From assembly GCF_025698545.1 (NCBI RefSeq), contig NC_068575.1, positions 59,343,980 to 59,407,979 of the forward strand: a stretch of DNA of 64,000 nucleotides. Reading direction: 5' to 3'. The notes under the pieces are model-generated. The model searched no databases and was not told the DNA's origin. It saw only the letters and a program-made list of their open reading frames with translations. Below are positions 29,035-40,669 of this stretch, one piece after another; position 1 is the stretch's first letter; each line of letters opens with the position of its first letter. The position numbers and the translations under genes were made by a program. This DNA is from Gossypium raimondii. Taxonomy: Eukaryota > Streptophyta > Magnoliopsida > Malvales > Malvaceae.

Positions 29035-31295
29035 TGTCGAAACCGCTTTTTTTGAAAACAAAAATTTAGTTGTCGACTTTTTAAAAAAATAAAAACTGGA
29101 GTCGCCACCGATCCTTTATTAAGGTGTGACCGGCCCACCTTAAAAATTATTTTGGTCTGCGAATTTTGAGAAAATAGGTTCGGGAGTCAGTTACGCATGA
29201 GGAAGGATTAGCACCCTCGTAACGCCCAAAATTGGTACCAAATTGATTTTTTAAATGCATTGGTGTCGAAAATTTGAAAAGATTTTAAAAGGAAACTTTT
29301 TATTTCGTGAATGGATTAAGACAATTCTTACTTCAAAGAAATAAAACACCACACCCAGTAAGTTAGGGCACAATGTTTTTAAATCTTCAAAATACTCGAA
29401 TATTGCCTTTTGTTTTTGAAAACTCTTATTCCGAGGGAAAAAAATGTCATGACCAGTAAGTTAGGACCCAACATTCTAAATTCCCGAGAATAAGTTTTTA
29501 TTTAAAATTTGAGTTTATTGCAAAACAAATAATTGGTATTCTAGATTCATCGAAAAATAATCGCAATCCAGTAAGTTAGGACACAATCTTTCCCGAGAAT
29601 CATGAATGCCAAATATTTTGGAATTTGTAAAACAGGAGGATTTCAAAACTTTGAGAAAATCAAAATATAAATTTTTGGAAAGAGATGCTGAAAAGGTTAA
29701 GGTATAACATGAAATAGTTACTCTAATTTCAAATATAAATGAATAAGTATTTACAAATATATATGCAAGCACAATTTACAAGTCAATTAAAGATACGAGT
29801 GTGAATATATTTTTAAAAAAGTATACATGTAAGAGAAAAGGAATGAAATGTATAAACAAAAACCTTGTAATAAATTATAAAAAATGTATTTATGTATATG
29901 AAAATTACGAAGATAAGATTAAGAAAATAGATATATGTATATGTATAGATATTTACAAAATAAGAATGTATAAGTATATATAAAATATAAAGTATATAAA
30001 AGTTTTTTAAAAAAAATATAAACATATATATATAAAACATATGTATAAAATGCAAGTATTCAAAAATTTTTTTAAAAATACATATATAAAAAACGTATAT
30101 ATTTTATACAAGAATATGCGTATGTACTACATGAAAACATATATATATATATATATATATATATTATGTAAAAAACCATGCGTGTAAGAATATAGAAATA
30201 ATGATAATAATGATAATAATAAATAAATAAAATAAAGTAAAAAATGAGAAAAATAGCTAAAATGGGCTAAATTGAGCTTAAAAACAACAAATGAGGCGAA
30301 TTTTGAATAAAATTTTAAAAGAAAGGGGCCACTTGAACACGCGCGTAACATAGGAGGACCAAAAGGGAAATTATCCCGTCCTTCCAAAACGCTGCGCAGC
30401 AAAGGGGCCAAATTGAAACAAAAATTAAATGTGCGGCCCAATTTTGAAGAAAACAAAACAAGTTTAATTGAAATGCGCTGCAAACAGGAGGGGCCAATTG
30501 CGCAAATAGCCCATATGACGTCAGGGCGCGCGGATCCTCCCCTCCGGGTCGGGTCACCGCGCGGGTCAGGGCCTGGAAAACGACACCGTTTTGTCTCATT
30601 ACTTAAAACATATTTTTTTCTCTAAAAATCATTTTCATCAGATTGAAAAGAAAAAAAAATAAAAAAGGCTCCTTTTGCTCTGCTAGGGTTTTGTCCCTAG
30701 CATCATCGCACCACCGTTCAGGCGGTTTGGTTAGCCCGAATTTAGGCACCGATTTTGACGTTCGGCCAAGCCCCGATTTGAGCGAAGCCACCGTGACTTC
30801 GACGGAGAGTCCTCAAAGGTACTACCCCCTTTTTTGATTTTTGTTTATGAAATAAAAATAAAAAAAACAACCAAAAGAGTAGAAAATCTGTAAGAAAAAA
30901 AACCAATTCACCTTCAAAAACTTTGTACTTTCTTATATTTCCTTTCTATTTTTTGGTATCTATTTTTCCCCGTCCCCCTGTTACAGATTATAGAAGACCC
31001 TTTTATAGGCCGAAAAAAGAAAAAAATACAATTATTTCACTTGTTTTTTTCTCTTCGGACTCTTTGAGTCCGCATTCGCAGGTGAACGTGGAGCAAGCAG
31101 CGCTTTGGGTGGTCGATTCAGACGTCTGGCGCTGGGAACTACTGAGGCGGAGTTGGGCAGACATGCGGCTGCTGGGTGTATTCGGGGCTAGGGTTCTCCT
31201 TTCTTTTTTTGTTTTTGGTGTATTGGGCTTGTGCAGGCCTGTATTTGTTGGACTGTTAATTTTATTTGGACTTGGGTCAATTGGGCCCTATTACA
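29035..31295 (-). repeat. 3' LTR of the Tat/Ogre element (left on the + strand)
   Basis: 2261 bp, tgtcgaaacc ... gggccctattaca on the + strand. Near-identical to 43225-45470. It contains a (TA)n tract at about 30140-30165 and three modules with the core ccagtaagttagg. Its open frames (for example 30923-31501 +) are LTR shadows and not genes. Confidence 0.95.
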
Positions 31296-31312
31296 GCTGC
31301 CCCTCTTTGCTC
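31296..31312 (-). other. Polypurine tract of the Tat/Ogre element
   Basis: Minus-strand gagcaaagaggggcagc lies immediately next to the inner edge of the 3' LTR, where second-strand DNA synthesis is primed. Confidence 0.75.
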
Positions 31313-31399
31313 GTTGTCGTGAAACGAGAACAGAGCAAAGACTATAAGGCCCAATTGCGTCTGGCTATACTGAGCCTTGACTTCTTCAGTGCTTCTTTT

Positions 31400-32420
31400 C
31401 TAGTAGCCTTGTTCCTTCCTACTGCATCTTCAGAGGTACAAGAACTGGTGCTCCAATCTTCCCCACTGGAATGTCGGGGAGATAGGATTCATATGTTGTA
31501 GCTTCTCAAAATAGCAAAATCTGCTATCTTTAATCTGCTCCACTGCAACTTCAGGGAGATAAGACTTATAGCTTCAATTTGTTCTGTTACAACTTAAGGG
31601 TAAACCCGATGTGATCTGCTCTACTGCAACTTCAGAGAGATGAGATCTGCGGTGTTAATCCACCCCATTGCAACTTCAAGGAGATAGGATTGGTTACTTT
31701 TGTCCGCTCCACTGCAACTTCAGGGAGATAAGACTTGTATCTTCGATCTACTTCACCACCAGTATGGGAAGAGAAAATCTGCTTTCTTTGATCTACTTCA
31801 CGCCAATACATGAAGACAAGATCTGCTTTTTTTTTTGATCTACTTCACGCCAATATATGAAGACAAGATCTGCTTTTTCCGATCAATTCCACTGCTGACC
31901 AAGGGAATAGAATTACTGGCTTCAATATACTCCCCTGCAACCTCAGGGAGGTAAAATCTGCCATCTTCGATCTACTCCACTACTGCTTAGGGTGATAAAA
32001 TCTGTAATCTTTGATCTGCTTCGCCACCAGTATGGGAAGATAAAATCTGTATATTCGATCCACTTCACTACCGATATAGAAAGACAGGACCTACTATCTT
32101 TGATCTGTTTCACGCCGGTACATGAAAACAAGATCTGCTTTCCTTGATCTGCTTCGCCACTAGTATGGGAAGGCAAGATCTGGTATCTCTGATCTACTCC
32201 ACGCCAATACATGAAGACAAGATCTGTTTTTTTTTATCTGCTTCGCCACCAGTATGGGAAGACAAGATCTACTTTCTTCGATCTACTCCACCACCTGTAC
32301 AGGGAGACAAGATCTGGTATCTATGATCTACTTCACGCCAGTACATGAAGACAAGATCTGTTATCTTTCAACCTGCTCCACTGTTGCTCAGGGAGATAAG
32401 GCCCTATGATTTCACCAATC
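31400..32420 (-). repeat. Degenerate tandem-repeat array in the 3' UTR of the element
   Basis: About 1 kb of roughly 45-60 bp units. On the + strand each has the core gatctrcttcacgccaatac or gatctgctccactgcaactt, followed by a (g)aagacaagatctg or agggagataagat half. I count about 18-20 units. Two subtypes alternate: 'ccactgcaacttcaggg' dominates the left and 'cgccaccagtatggg' or 'cacgccaatacatg' the right. No ORF. Such hypervariable 3' UTR arrays are known in Tat/Ogre elements. Confidence 0.85.
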
Positions 32421-33131
32421 TGCTCTCTGTGAAACACGACCTGTATGGTTCACTTTATGAGCCTAATTATGCCTAATGATTAGGATGTTATGATCAGAAT
32501 GAATCAAATGCTCCTAATTAGGCGTGTATGAATGACATTTGAATGTTATGTCATGAAAAATGAATATTGAATGTTTAAAGTCATCATTGCTCATTAAGGC
32601 TTCCTTCGTGGCAACAATGCTTCGTCAAAACTTGAAAAATTTAGAATCTCAACTCTTGGCTCCTAGATATCTCCGACCTTTTAACCCGGTGAAGGTCTAA
32701 ACAATAGTCCTGTTTCAGGTTCCTGAGTTGTTTAAAAATTTCTAAAGTAATATGAAAAACTTCCCTTGTGAAAGTTTTACTAGTCCATTAAACGTTATTC
32801 TAATGCAACATGTTTGCGAAAAGATTACAACGATGAATTAATTTGGGAGCAAAGCTCGCAATGGATTATCAATGATAGAAGAATTGTCTGGGGACATTTA
32901 TATTGAAGAAGAATGAAATATTCTAAAACAACGAATTCAATACAAATACTATGAACAGGTGCCCCAAATATCTCTGCTTTGAATTTCTCTGTACAAATTT
33001 TCGAAGACCCTTTTGAATTCAACACATGTTTAGGAAATCCACAGTATTTTGTTGATGCCCCAAGATGTCGTCTATTCCTTTCTGCCGATTTAGGTACAAC
33101 AAGACTACCACGTGACAATCAAAATTTGAGC

Positions 33132-33260
33132 CGCCCTTTTCGGGTTTTCAACTCAAATCCCCTTTGGTCTTAAGGTGCCCTTTGCGGGTTTTCACCTTAG
33201 CCTCTCCTTTTCCCTTTTTTTTTTTTAGAATCAAAGCGCCCTTTGCGGGTTTTCACCTTG
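33132..33260. repeat. Three copies of a short cgggttttcacctt motif
   Basis: gccctttgcgggttttcacc occurs at 33177-33196 and 33237-33256, and a variant with cgcccttttcgggttttcaa at 33132-33151. They lie just downstream of the integrase stop in the element's sense, separated by about 45-60 bp. Confidence 0.7.
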
Positions 33261-33274
33261 GTTCCTTCCCTTCT

Positions 33275-34440
33275 TCAAGTAAAGTACCTCCTCACCGAAT
33301 CTGAATTTACCGGATTAGGCAATATTCTTCCATCCATTTCAGCCAGGATCAGGGCTCCTCCAGAAAAGGCCTTTTTGACAACATAAGGACCTTCCCAATT
33401 CGGCATCCATTTCCCCCTAAAATCTTTTTGTAGAGGAATAATTTTTCTCAACACCAGGTCCCCCTCGTGAAATTCTCTAGGTCGGACCTTCTTGTTGTAG
33501 GCTCGCATCATTCTTTTCTGGTACATCTTACCATGCTGAATAGCCTTTAGCCTTTTTCCCTCTACCAAGTTCAACTGGTCGTATCGAGACTGAACCCATT
33601 CTGTTTCATCCAAATGTAGCTCGGTCAAAACCCAGAGAGAAGGGATTTCAACTTCGATGGGCAAAAATGCCTCCATGCCATAAACTAAGGAGAAAGGCGT
33701 TGCCCCGGTGGAGGTCCTGATTGACGTTCGATAAGCAAAGAGGGCAAGCGGTAACTTCTCATGCTAGTCCCTGTAAGTCTCAGTCATCTTCCCCACAATC
33801 TTCTTTATATTTTTATTGGTCGCTTCCACCGCACCATTCATTTTTGGGCGATACGGCGACGAATTGTGATGTCTGATCTTGAATTGACTACACACTTCTG
33901 CTATAGAGCTGTTATTCAAGTTCAACGCATTGTCGGATATGATTCTTTCAGGCATTCCATACCGACATATGATCTCCCTTTTCAAGAACTTACTGACTGA
34001 TGACTTTGTAACAGTAGCATACGAAACAGCTTCTACCCATTTGGTGAAGTAGTCAATAACCACGAATATGAAACGATGGCCATTTGAAGCCTTCGGTGAT
34101 ATTGGCCCAATGACATCCATACCCCACATGGAGAAAGGCCATGGAGAAGCCATGACATGAAGAGGTGAAGGAGGTGCATGCATTTTATCACCATAGATTT
34201 GACATTTATGGCACTTCTTGGAATAATTGATGCAATCCCCTTCCATGGTAGACCAGTAGTACCCGAATCTCATAACCTGCCTAGCCATTGTGAACCCGCT
34301 GGCATGCGTTCCGCAGATGCCCTCATGGACTTCTTCTAGAATTTTCTTTGCTTCTACGGCGTCCACACATCTTAGCAGTACCTGATCTTTTCCCCTCTTG
34401 TACAAGATCTCCCCATCTAAGACGTAATCAATGGCTAGTC
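33275..34440 (-). pseudogene. Integrase domain of the Tat/Ogre element
   Basis: Reads from 34440 down to 33275 in one frame, with an in-frame TAG at 33766-33764. An HHCC zinc-binding module is visible (VHEG, GTHASG, then CHKCQ). The catalytic core has all three acidic residues: D in GMDVIGP, D in IISDNA and E in NGAVEATN. The C-terminal part has the GKWMPNWEGPYVVKKAFSGG motif common to plant gypsy integrases and ends VRRYFT with no chromodomain. It would insert the element cDNA into chromosomal DNA. The stop codon between core and C-terminus makes this copy inactive. Several stops here sit where a Trp is expected, which fits C-to-T decay of a methylated element. Confidence 0.9.
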
Positions 34441-34623
34441 TTCTCAGAGTTCTCTTTTCATTCTCCGTTGCCTGGCCAGGATATTCACGATTTTTTACAT
34501 ACCGTAATATATCTTGATACCAAGGACTATCATCGATTTCCCCTTCTTCAATATTGTAACAATGAGCCGGGTCTTCATAGATACTCATTTGGATTGGTTT
34601 CATATCCCCATGTCTGTTCAGTT

Positions 34624-35004
34624 TGATCATGGAAGCTAAGGTAGCTAGTGCATCAGCCATCTGGTTCTCATCTCGTGGGAGATAGCAAAAAGTGATGTCC
34701 TCAAACTCCTTAATCAATTCGAGGACCAACTTTCGATAACTGATTAATTTGGGGTCTCTCGTTTCCCATTCACCCCTGAGCTGATATATCACCAATGCTG
34801 AATCTCCATAGACCTCTAGCACTTTGATTCCTCGCTCTATAACTGCACGAATACCCATGACGATGCTTCATATTCTGCCATGTTATTTGTACAATCAAAA
34901 TCCAATTTGCAAGTGAAAGGATAATGATCACCATTTGGGGACACCAGGACTGCCCCAATTCCATTGCCTACAGCGTTCGAGGCTCCATCAAAGTTTAGCT
35001 TCTA
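34624..35004 (-). pseudogene. Second (archaeal-type) RNase H domain
   Basis: From about 35001 the frame reads KLNFDGASNAVGNGIGAVLV, then NNMAEYEA. A frameshift near 34860 leads into VYGDSALVIYQLRGEW and ends DENQMADALATLASM. This gives the D, E, D, D set of an RNase H active site. It lies between the gypsy-type RNase H and the integrase, which is where the Tat lineage carries an acquired extra RNase H. A TAG at 35004-35002, two adjacent stops at 35088-35083 and the frameshift disable it. Confidence 0.85.
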
Positions 35005-35085
35005 ACTGTGACCTTCTTGGGGACTTTCTTCAGTAGCGGCTACACACATCAAGTCCTCATTTGGGAAATTAAAACTCAACGGCTA

Positions 35086-36727
35086 TTAGTCCTCCACAGT
35101 TCTACTAGCTAGAAAGTCAGCAATTGCACTCCCTTTCACAGCCTTTTGGCTCACATAGACAATATCAAATTCAGACAGTAAGATCTGCCATCTGGCCATT
35201 CTCCCATTCAAAGCAGTTGACTCCATCATATACTTTAACGGGTCTAACTTTGAGATCAGCCAAGTCGTATGGTATAACATGTACTGCCTTAATCTTCGGG
35301 TTGTCCAAATCAAAGCACAGCATAATTTCTCAACAGGCGAATACCTCATTTCACAGTCAGTGAATTTCTTGCTGAGATAATATATCGCCCTTTCTTTCCT
35401 CCCCGTTTCATCATGTTGACCTAACACACACCCCATGGAATTGTCGAATACCGTTAGATACAATATCAGAGGCCTATACTGGTTAGGTGGTGACAGCACT
35501 GGAGTATTAGACAAATACTGCTTCACCTTGTTAAAAGCTTCTTCGCATTCCTCATCCCAAGTACCAGGATTATGTTTCTTCAGAAGACGAAATATAGGGT
35601 CACATTTCTCAGTCAGTTGTGAAATGAACCTAGCGATGTAATTCAGTCTTCCGAGGAAACCTCGAACTTTTTTCTGAGTGCGAGGTGGAGGTAAATCTCG
35701 TATTGCCTTGACTTTGTCTGGGTCAATCTCGATTCCCTTTTCACTGACTATGAAGCCTAGCAACTTTCCTGACCTGGCCCCAAAAGTACACTTCGCTGGA
35801 TTAAGCTTGAGCTGGAACTTTCTCAATCTTAAAAATAACTTTCTCAAGACCCGCACATGTTCGCCCTCCGTTCTAGATTTCGCGATCATATCATCAACGT
35901 AAACCTCGATTTCCCTGTGCATCATGTCATGGAACAAGGCTACCATGGCTCTTTGGTATGTCGCTCCTGCATTCTTTAATCAAAACGGCATCACTTTATA
36001 GCAGAACGTCCCCCATAACGTGATGAATGTAGTCTTTCTCATGTCCTCAGGATGTATCTTTATCTGATTGTACCCCGAAAAACCATCCATGAAGGAAAAT
36101 AATGAATAGCCTGCCGTATTGTCTACCAATGCGTCGATGTGGGGTAATGGGAAGTTGTCTTTCGGGCTAGCCTTATTCAAATCCCGATAATCCATACACA
36201 TTCGTACCTTTCCATCTTTCTTTGGAACTGGTACGATGTTGGCCACCCACTCAGAATACCTAACTTCTTGCAGAAATCCGGCATCAAACTGCTTTTAGAC
36301 CTCCTCCTTTATCTTCAACACGATATCAGGCCTCATCCTTCTGAGTTTTTGCTGCACTGGCTTGCAATCTTCTCTTATAGGGAGACGATGGACTACCATG
36401 TCGGTACTCAACCCTGGCATATCCTGGTATAACCATGCAAACACGTCCTTGAACTCTCGGAGTAATTCAACGAGGTCATGTCTTGTCTTTGCAGAGATAT
36501 CTGATCCGATCTTCACCTTTTTACCCTCCTCTAAGCTCACGACTTCTATTGATTCCCTGTGAGGTAGGATTTGTTTCTCAACCATTTCTACCATATTTGA
36601 CAAGTCAGGAGACAAACCACAGTCTTCGTTGTCTTCAAAATCATGCGATCCCTCTAAACACATGTTTCGTTCAAAAGGAGACTCTAAATTTGTAAGAGTG
36701 ACATTCGCATCACTGATATCATGGGAC
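35086..36727 (-). pseudogene. Reverse transcriptase and gypsy-type RNase H
   Basis: Starts after the predicted intron. The frame reads through SPFERNMC and a linker to the RT core: EWVANIVPVPKKDGKVRMC, DYRDLNKASPKDNFPLPHID, FMDGFSGYNQIKI, then YVDDM (the catalytic YxDD box) near 35880. A typical RT thumb and the connection to the first RNase H follow (LTVFDNSMGCVLGQ, AIYYLSKKFTDCE). In-frame stops lie at 36297-36295 and 35982-35980, and the ORF ends at 35086. Apart from those the RT is full length. The first RNase H shows FDNSMG where a catalytic Asp-containing DAS motif would sit in Ty3-type enzymes. It may be degenerate, which fits reliance on the second RNase H. Confidence 0.92.
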
Positions 36728-36973
36728 CTGTTATAAGTATGAAAAACAATATGGATTTAGGAATTTGTTTGGTGCAATATGGTCATGAATGAAATGCAAG
36801 TGTAGTTTAAGAGAAACTTAAAATAACTGCTCTTATGAAAGAAAGATTTGCTCCAAAAATGTTTGCAAACATGAACTTTATTAAAATAACGATTTTCTGG
36901 ACATGAGCCTATTTCACAAAAGAATCCTTATCACTTCTAGGCTAAAAAGCAATAAGGGTGTTTTGGACATTAC
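36728..36973 (-). other. Predicted intron between protease and RT
   Basis: On the minus strand the protease frame ends ..SSE and meets GTAATG (from 36973). An acceptor TTATAACAG ends at 36728. The 246 nt is a multiple of three but contains several stops in the coding frame. Removing it joins GA to G and continues SHDISDANVTLTNLESPFE in frame with RT. Introns at this position are characteristic of Ogre elements. Splicing is inferred. Confidence 0.75.
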
Positions 36974-38310
36974 TCTGAGGAAATCCTAAAAACTACAGGT
37001 ATTTCTTCTGCAGTCCAGTTGTTTAGCTCCCTTTCCGACTCGTAAGGACGAATATCTGGCAAAGCTCTTCCTCGTGTCGCTCCTTCATACACGGCATGAA
37101 TACTCCCTAGCTCCGTGTTAATACTTCTGACCCCTAGCATTTCTAGATAGACAAATCCTCCTGATACAAAGGTTTTGGAAAGGTGAGGAAAAGTCATGGG
37201 TTCCCATTCAACTTCATCCCCGGTCAAACGAGCCCTTCTTCTCATTCGTTTCTTTTCCTGCTCTATCCTCTTCTGCCTAGCATCTGGCTTGTATCCTAAG
37301 CCAAAACGGTCCTGCTTGTCTTTCAATACTGGAGCCTCAACTCTGCCCTGAAGATACTTCCCCAATCCTTTTCTCGGCGAAGCTCCCTTTCCTACTGTCA
37401 GTTGCAGACCCATCCTTGTGGTCTTTGATATTCTCGGCATCGGGATCTTGCTCCCCTCAAGGATGAATGTTGCATTTACAAATTCCAAGGAACGGAAAGA
37501 GCACTCGATTGCATCATCGCTCGTTTCTAGATAAGGCGCATCGTTGGTCACAGAAGCAATGATATCTTCTTCAGCGTCTATCGTCACAACCCTGCCTTCT
37601 GATACCAGCTTCAGTTTTTGATGTAACGATGAAGGTACCGCACCTGCTGAATGAATCCATGGCCTTCTTAATAGGTAACTGTAAGAAGGCTTGATGTCCA
37701 TAACTATGAAGTCCACCTCATAAATAGTTGGGCCAATTAACAGGGGAATGTCAATTCTTCCCATGACCCCCCTCTCAGTACCATCAAATGCTCGAACCAC
37801 GTTCTGACACGACTTCATATGCGAACTATCCACAGGTAGCCTGTTGAGCGTGGATAGGGGCAATACATTTAATGCCGATCCATTGTCTACCAGAACCCCC
37901 GGTAATATGCATCCTTTACACCTTGCAGTGATGTGTAAAGCTCTAGTAGATCCCATACCCCCAGGTGGTATTTCGTCATCGCTGAAAGAGATGAAGTTAT
38001 CAGCGCTTATATTGCCGACCAGTCGATCTAACTTGTTAACAGAGATATCGTCAGCCACGTAAGTTTCATTTAGCACCTTCAGTAATGCATTTCGGTGTCC
38101 CTCCGAGTTCAGGAGTAAAGCTAGCACAGATATGCAAGCTGGTTGTTTGTGTAGCTGGTCCACAACGCTGTACTCGCTATGCTTGATGAACTTCAAGAAC
38201 TCTCTAGCTTCATCCTCCTTGATTGGTTCATTGACCAACAATTCAGGTTCGACCGTCTTCTTCTTCCCAATCGAAGTTTCTTCTCTTATTGGCTCTACTC
38301 GAGCCTTCAC
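36974..38310 (-). pseudogene. Aspartic protease region with G-patch-like segment
   Basis: Continuous frame of about 445 codons, separated from gag by one TAG (38313-38311). The protease core shows GVLVDNGSALNVLPLSTLN, where the usual D[ST]G of retroviral proteases reads DNGS, and later YLLRRPWIHSAGAVPSSLHQ. Downstream, KGLGKYLQG ... FGLGYKP is like a G-patch, an RNA-associated motif found after some retroelement proteases. The protein would cleave the Gag-Pol polyprotein. The frame runs uninterrupted to the intron donor, so this is the best preserved part of the polyprotein. Confidence 0.85.
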
Positions 38311-40333
38311 CTATTTGTCATGCCCTCCTTCATCATGGTCCTCTTTATTAATCACGTCCTCCTTCCCCGGGATTGTCACATTACAATTGTAATTCCAAGG
38401 AACCCTCCTGTTATCCTTGTAAGTAAACACGGCCAGTTTTTGAATGATAACCTTTGGTGTTATTCGTGCCCCAACCTCACTGTTCTGAGGTCGCGAAATG
38501 ATAACCACATGACGGTTAGCCTCCGGGACTCCCAACGCCAACTCTGACGTGCATACATGATTCTCCCTCTGAATTCCTTCACAAAATTCCACCTCCTTAT
38601 TATCCATCATACCCTGTACCAAGGCTCTGAACTCCGTACACTCTTGGATTTCATGCCCCACTTCATTGTGGAACTCGCAGTAGTTTTCCCTCTTTTCACA
38701 ACTTTCTTTTGAGACGATTAGTCCCCTTTTCACCATCTCCTTCCAGACCCATCTCAAAGGAGTTTTTACATCCGCAATGTTTGCCTTGATTCTTCTGTCT
38801 TCACCCACCATATTTACCCCACCATCAGTGTGATTCGGTAATGGATTTTCTGCTTTGGTGGCTTCATCAAATTTAACGACACCCATACTAATGAGCCTTT
38901 CAACCACCTTATTGAAGGCAGTACAGTTTTCTATGGAATGTCTCGTGATTCCCGCATGATAGTCGCACTGTGCATTTGCGTTGTTCCATTTGGGGTACGG
39001 GGGCTGTAAGGGCTTTAGATAGAATGGGGAAACTACGTGTGCGTCGAATAAATTTCGGTATAGTTCCCTGTATGACATAGGAATTGGCGTGAATTGGGGC
39101 CTCTCCGTATTTCGCCTTGTACCGACCTCCTGTCTCGACGAGCTTTCTTGATTGGCGGCCGTCTTTCTGGTGACTCACATCACATCGACTTGAGTAGCCC
39201 TTGTTGTACATGCTCGTGTTGTTCACCTCACTCTCATTCCTCCTCGAGGCTGATCTTCTGTTACTCTCTCCAGCATCGATCTTCCCACTCCTGATGGCAT
39301 TCTCAATCATCTCGCCATTCATGACTATGTCAGGAAAGCTTTTTGTGGCACTTCCTAACATATGTGTAATGAACGGTGCCTTCAGGGTGTTAATGAACAA
39401 CATGGTCATTTCCTTTTCCAGGAGCGGTGGCTGAACTTGGACTGCGACCTCCCTCCATCTCTGTGCGTACTGCCTGAAGCTTTCACTCGGCCTTTTCTCC
39501 ATGTTCTGAAGGGTGATTCTGTCAGGAGCCATGTCAGTCACATGACTATATTGTTTCATGAACGATTGTGCCAAGTCCCTCCATGATCCAATCGTGGCAC
39601 AACTCAACTGATTGTACTACTAGGATACTACTCCAGTAAGGCTGTCTTGGAAACAGTGTATCAAAAGTTGGTCGTTGTTAACATAACCCGTCATTCGCCT
39701 GCAGAACATGGTGATGTGAGCTGCTGGGCAGCTTGTCCCATTGTACTTTTCAAATTCAGGCATCTTAAATTTATGAGGGAGTACTAAATCTGACACTAAA
39801 CTCAGCTCTTTCGCGTCAATGCCTCGATAACTCTCAGCAACCTCTATCGCCTTGAACTTCTCTTCGAGCCACCTGCATCTTTCTTCCAACTGCTTCGGTA
39901 ACTCTTCCTTCACTCTTTCCTTCTCAACCATTTCATCAAAGTCAGGGATGGCAGAGTTAATAGGATTGTTTTCGGGATTAAAACCTGGCCTAGTTTGGAG
40001 GTTCGAAATACCAGCTCGAAATTGCTGAGGCATGATGGTGACAGTAGATTTGCGCGGGTATTCAGCTTGAGCTTGCTCATGTGGAGGGGTGAAACCTGGA
40101 GGATAGAAAAGTTCATCATCATTTCCCTCATCGACATCTGCCATGGGGCCCTTTCCTTTGTCACCTCCCTTGGTTATCAGTCGGGTTAGCTTTGCCACTA
40201 TATCCTCTTGAGATTCCCGCATCTTCTCAGACATTTCTTGCTTCATCTTGTCTAACCGTTCCTGCATTTGTAACTGAAGCCGGTCTTGCATATCTTTCTG
40301 GTGCTGTTCAAGCTTTTCTAATCTCTGATCCAT
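38311..40333 (-). pseudogene. Gag region of the Tat/Ogre element
   Basis: From the ATG at 40333 the frame gives a coiled-coil N-terminus (EKLEQHQKDMQDRLQLQMQE) and the retrotransposon gag domain (SWRDLAQSFMKQYSHVTDMA, ESFRQYAQRWREVAVQVQPP). Two adjacent TAG stops lie at 39622-39617. A frameshift at about 39080-39125 moves into the frame that reads MSYRELYRNLFDAHVVSPFY. Further on are two Cys/His modules, CDYHAGITRHSIENC and CEFHNEVGHEIQEC, standing where a CCHC knuckle would be. Gag would form the virus-like particle and bind element RNA. The stops and frameshift mean it cannot be made from this copy. Confidence 0.88.
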
Positions 40334-40669
40334 ATCTTTTGTCTTTGCTCGAGTCTTGATCGGTGTTGGATTGGTTGGTTGGTTTCGAGTTAAGCGAGCA
40401 ATAATTTTAATTAATTAGGATCAATTCAAAGTTTTGAATGCATATGATGCGATGCATGAGATGAATGCAGGAAAGGCGTTAATTATGATTCAATTCCACT
40501 TGGAAAACTTTATTAGAAAACAAATCTCTTTACATAGAATAGACTACAAATACGACTTCGCCCTAATACTTAAGACCTTGATTTTTTGAAGCAACGAGGA
40601 TAACTCCCGTCCCCGGTCTGACTCCAATTCATACTTTACGCTCAACGTGTCAGCTTGTACTGCCAGAGT

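Noticed and set aside
30923..31501. 192-aa + strand ORF
   Set aside because: It covers the edge of the 3' LTR and part of the 3' UTR array, antisense to the element, and is broken in the sister LTR at 45093.
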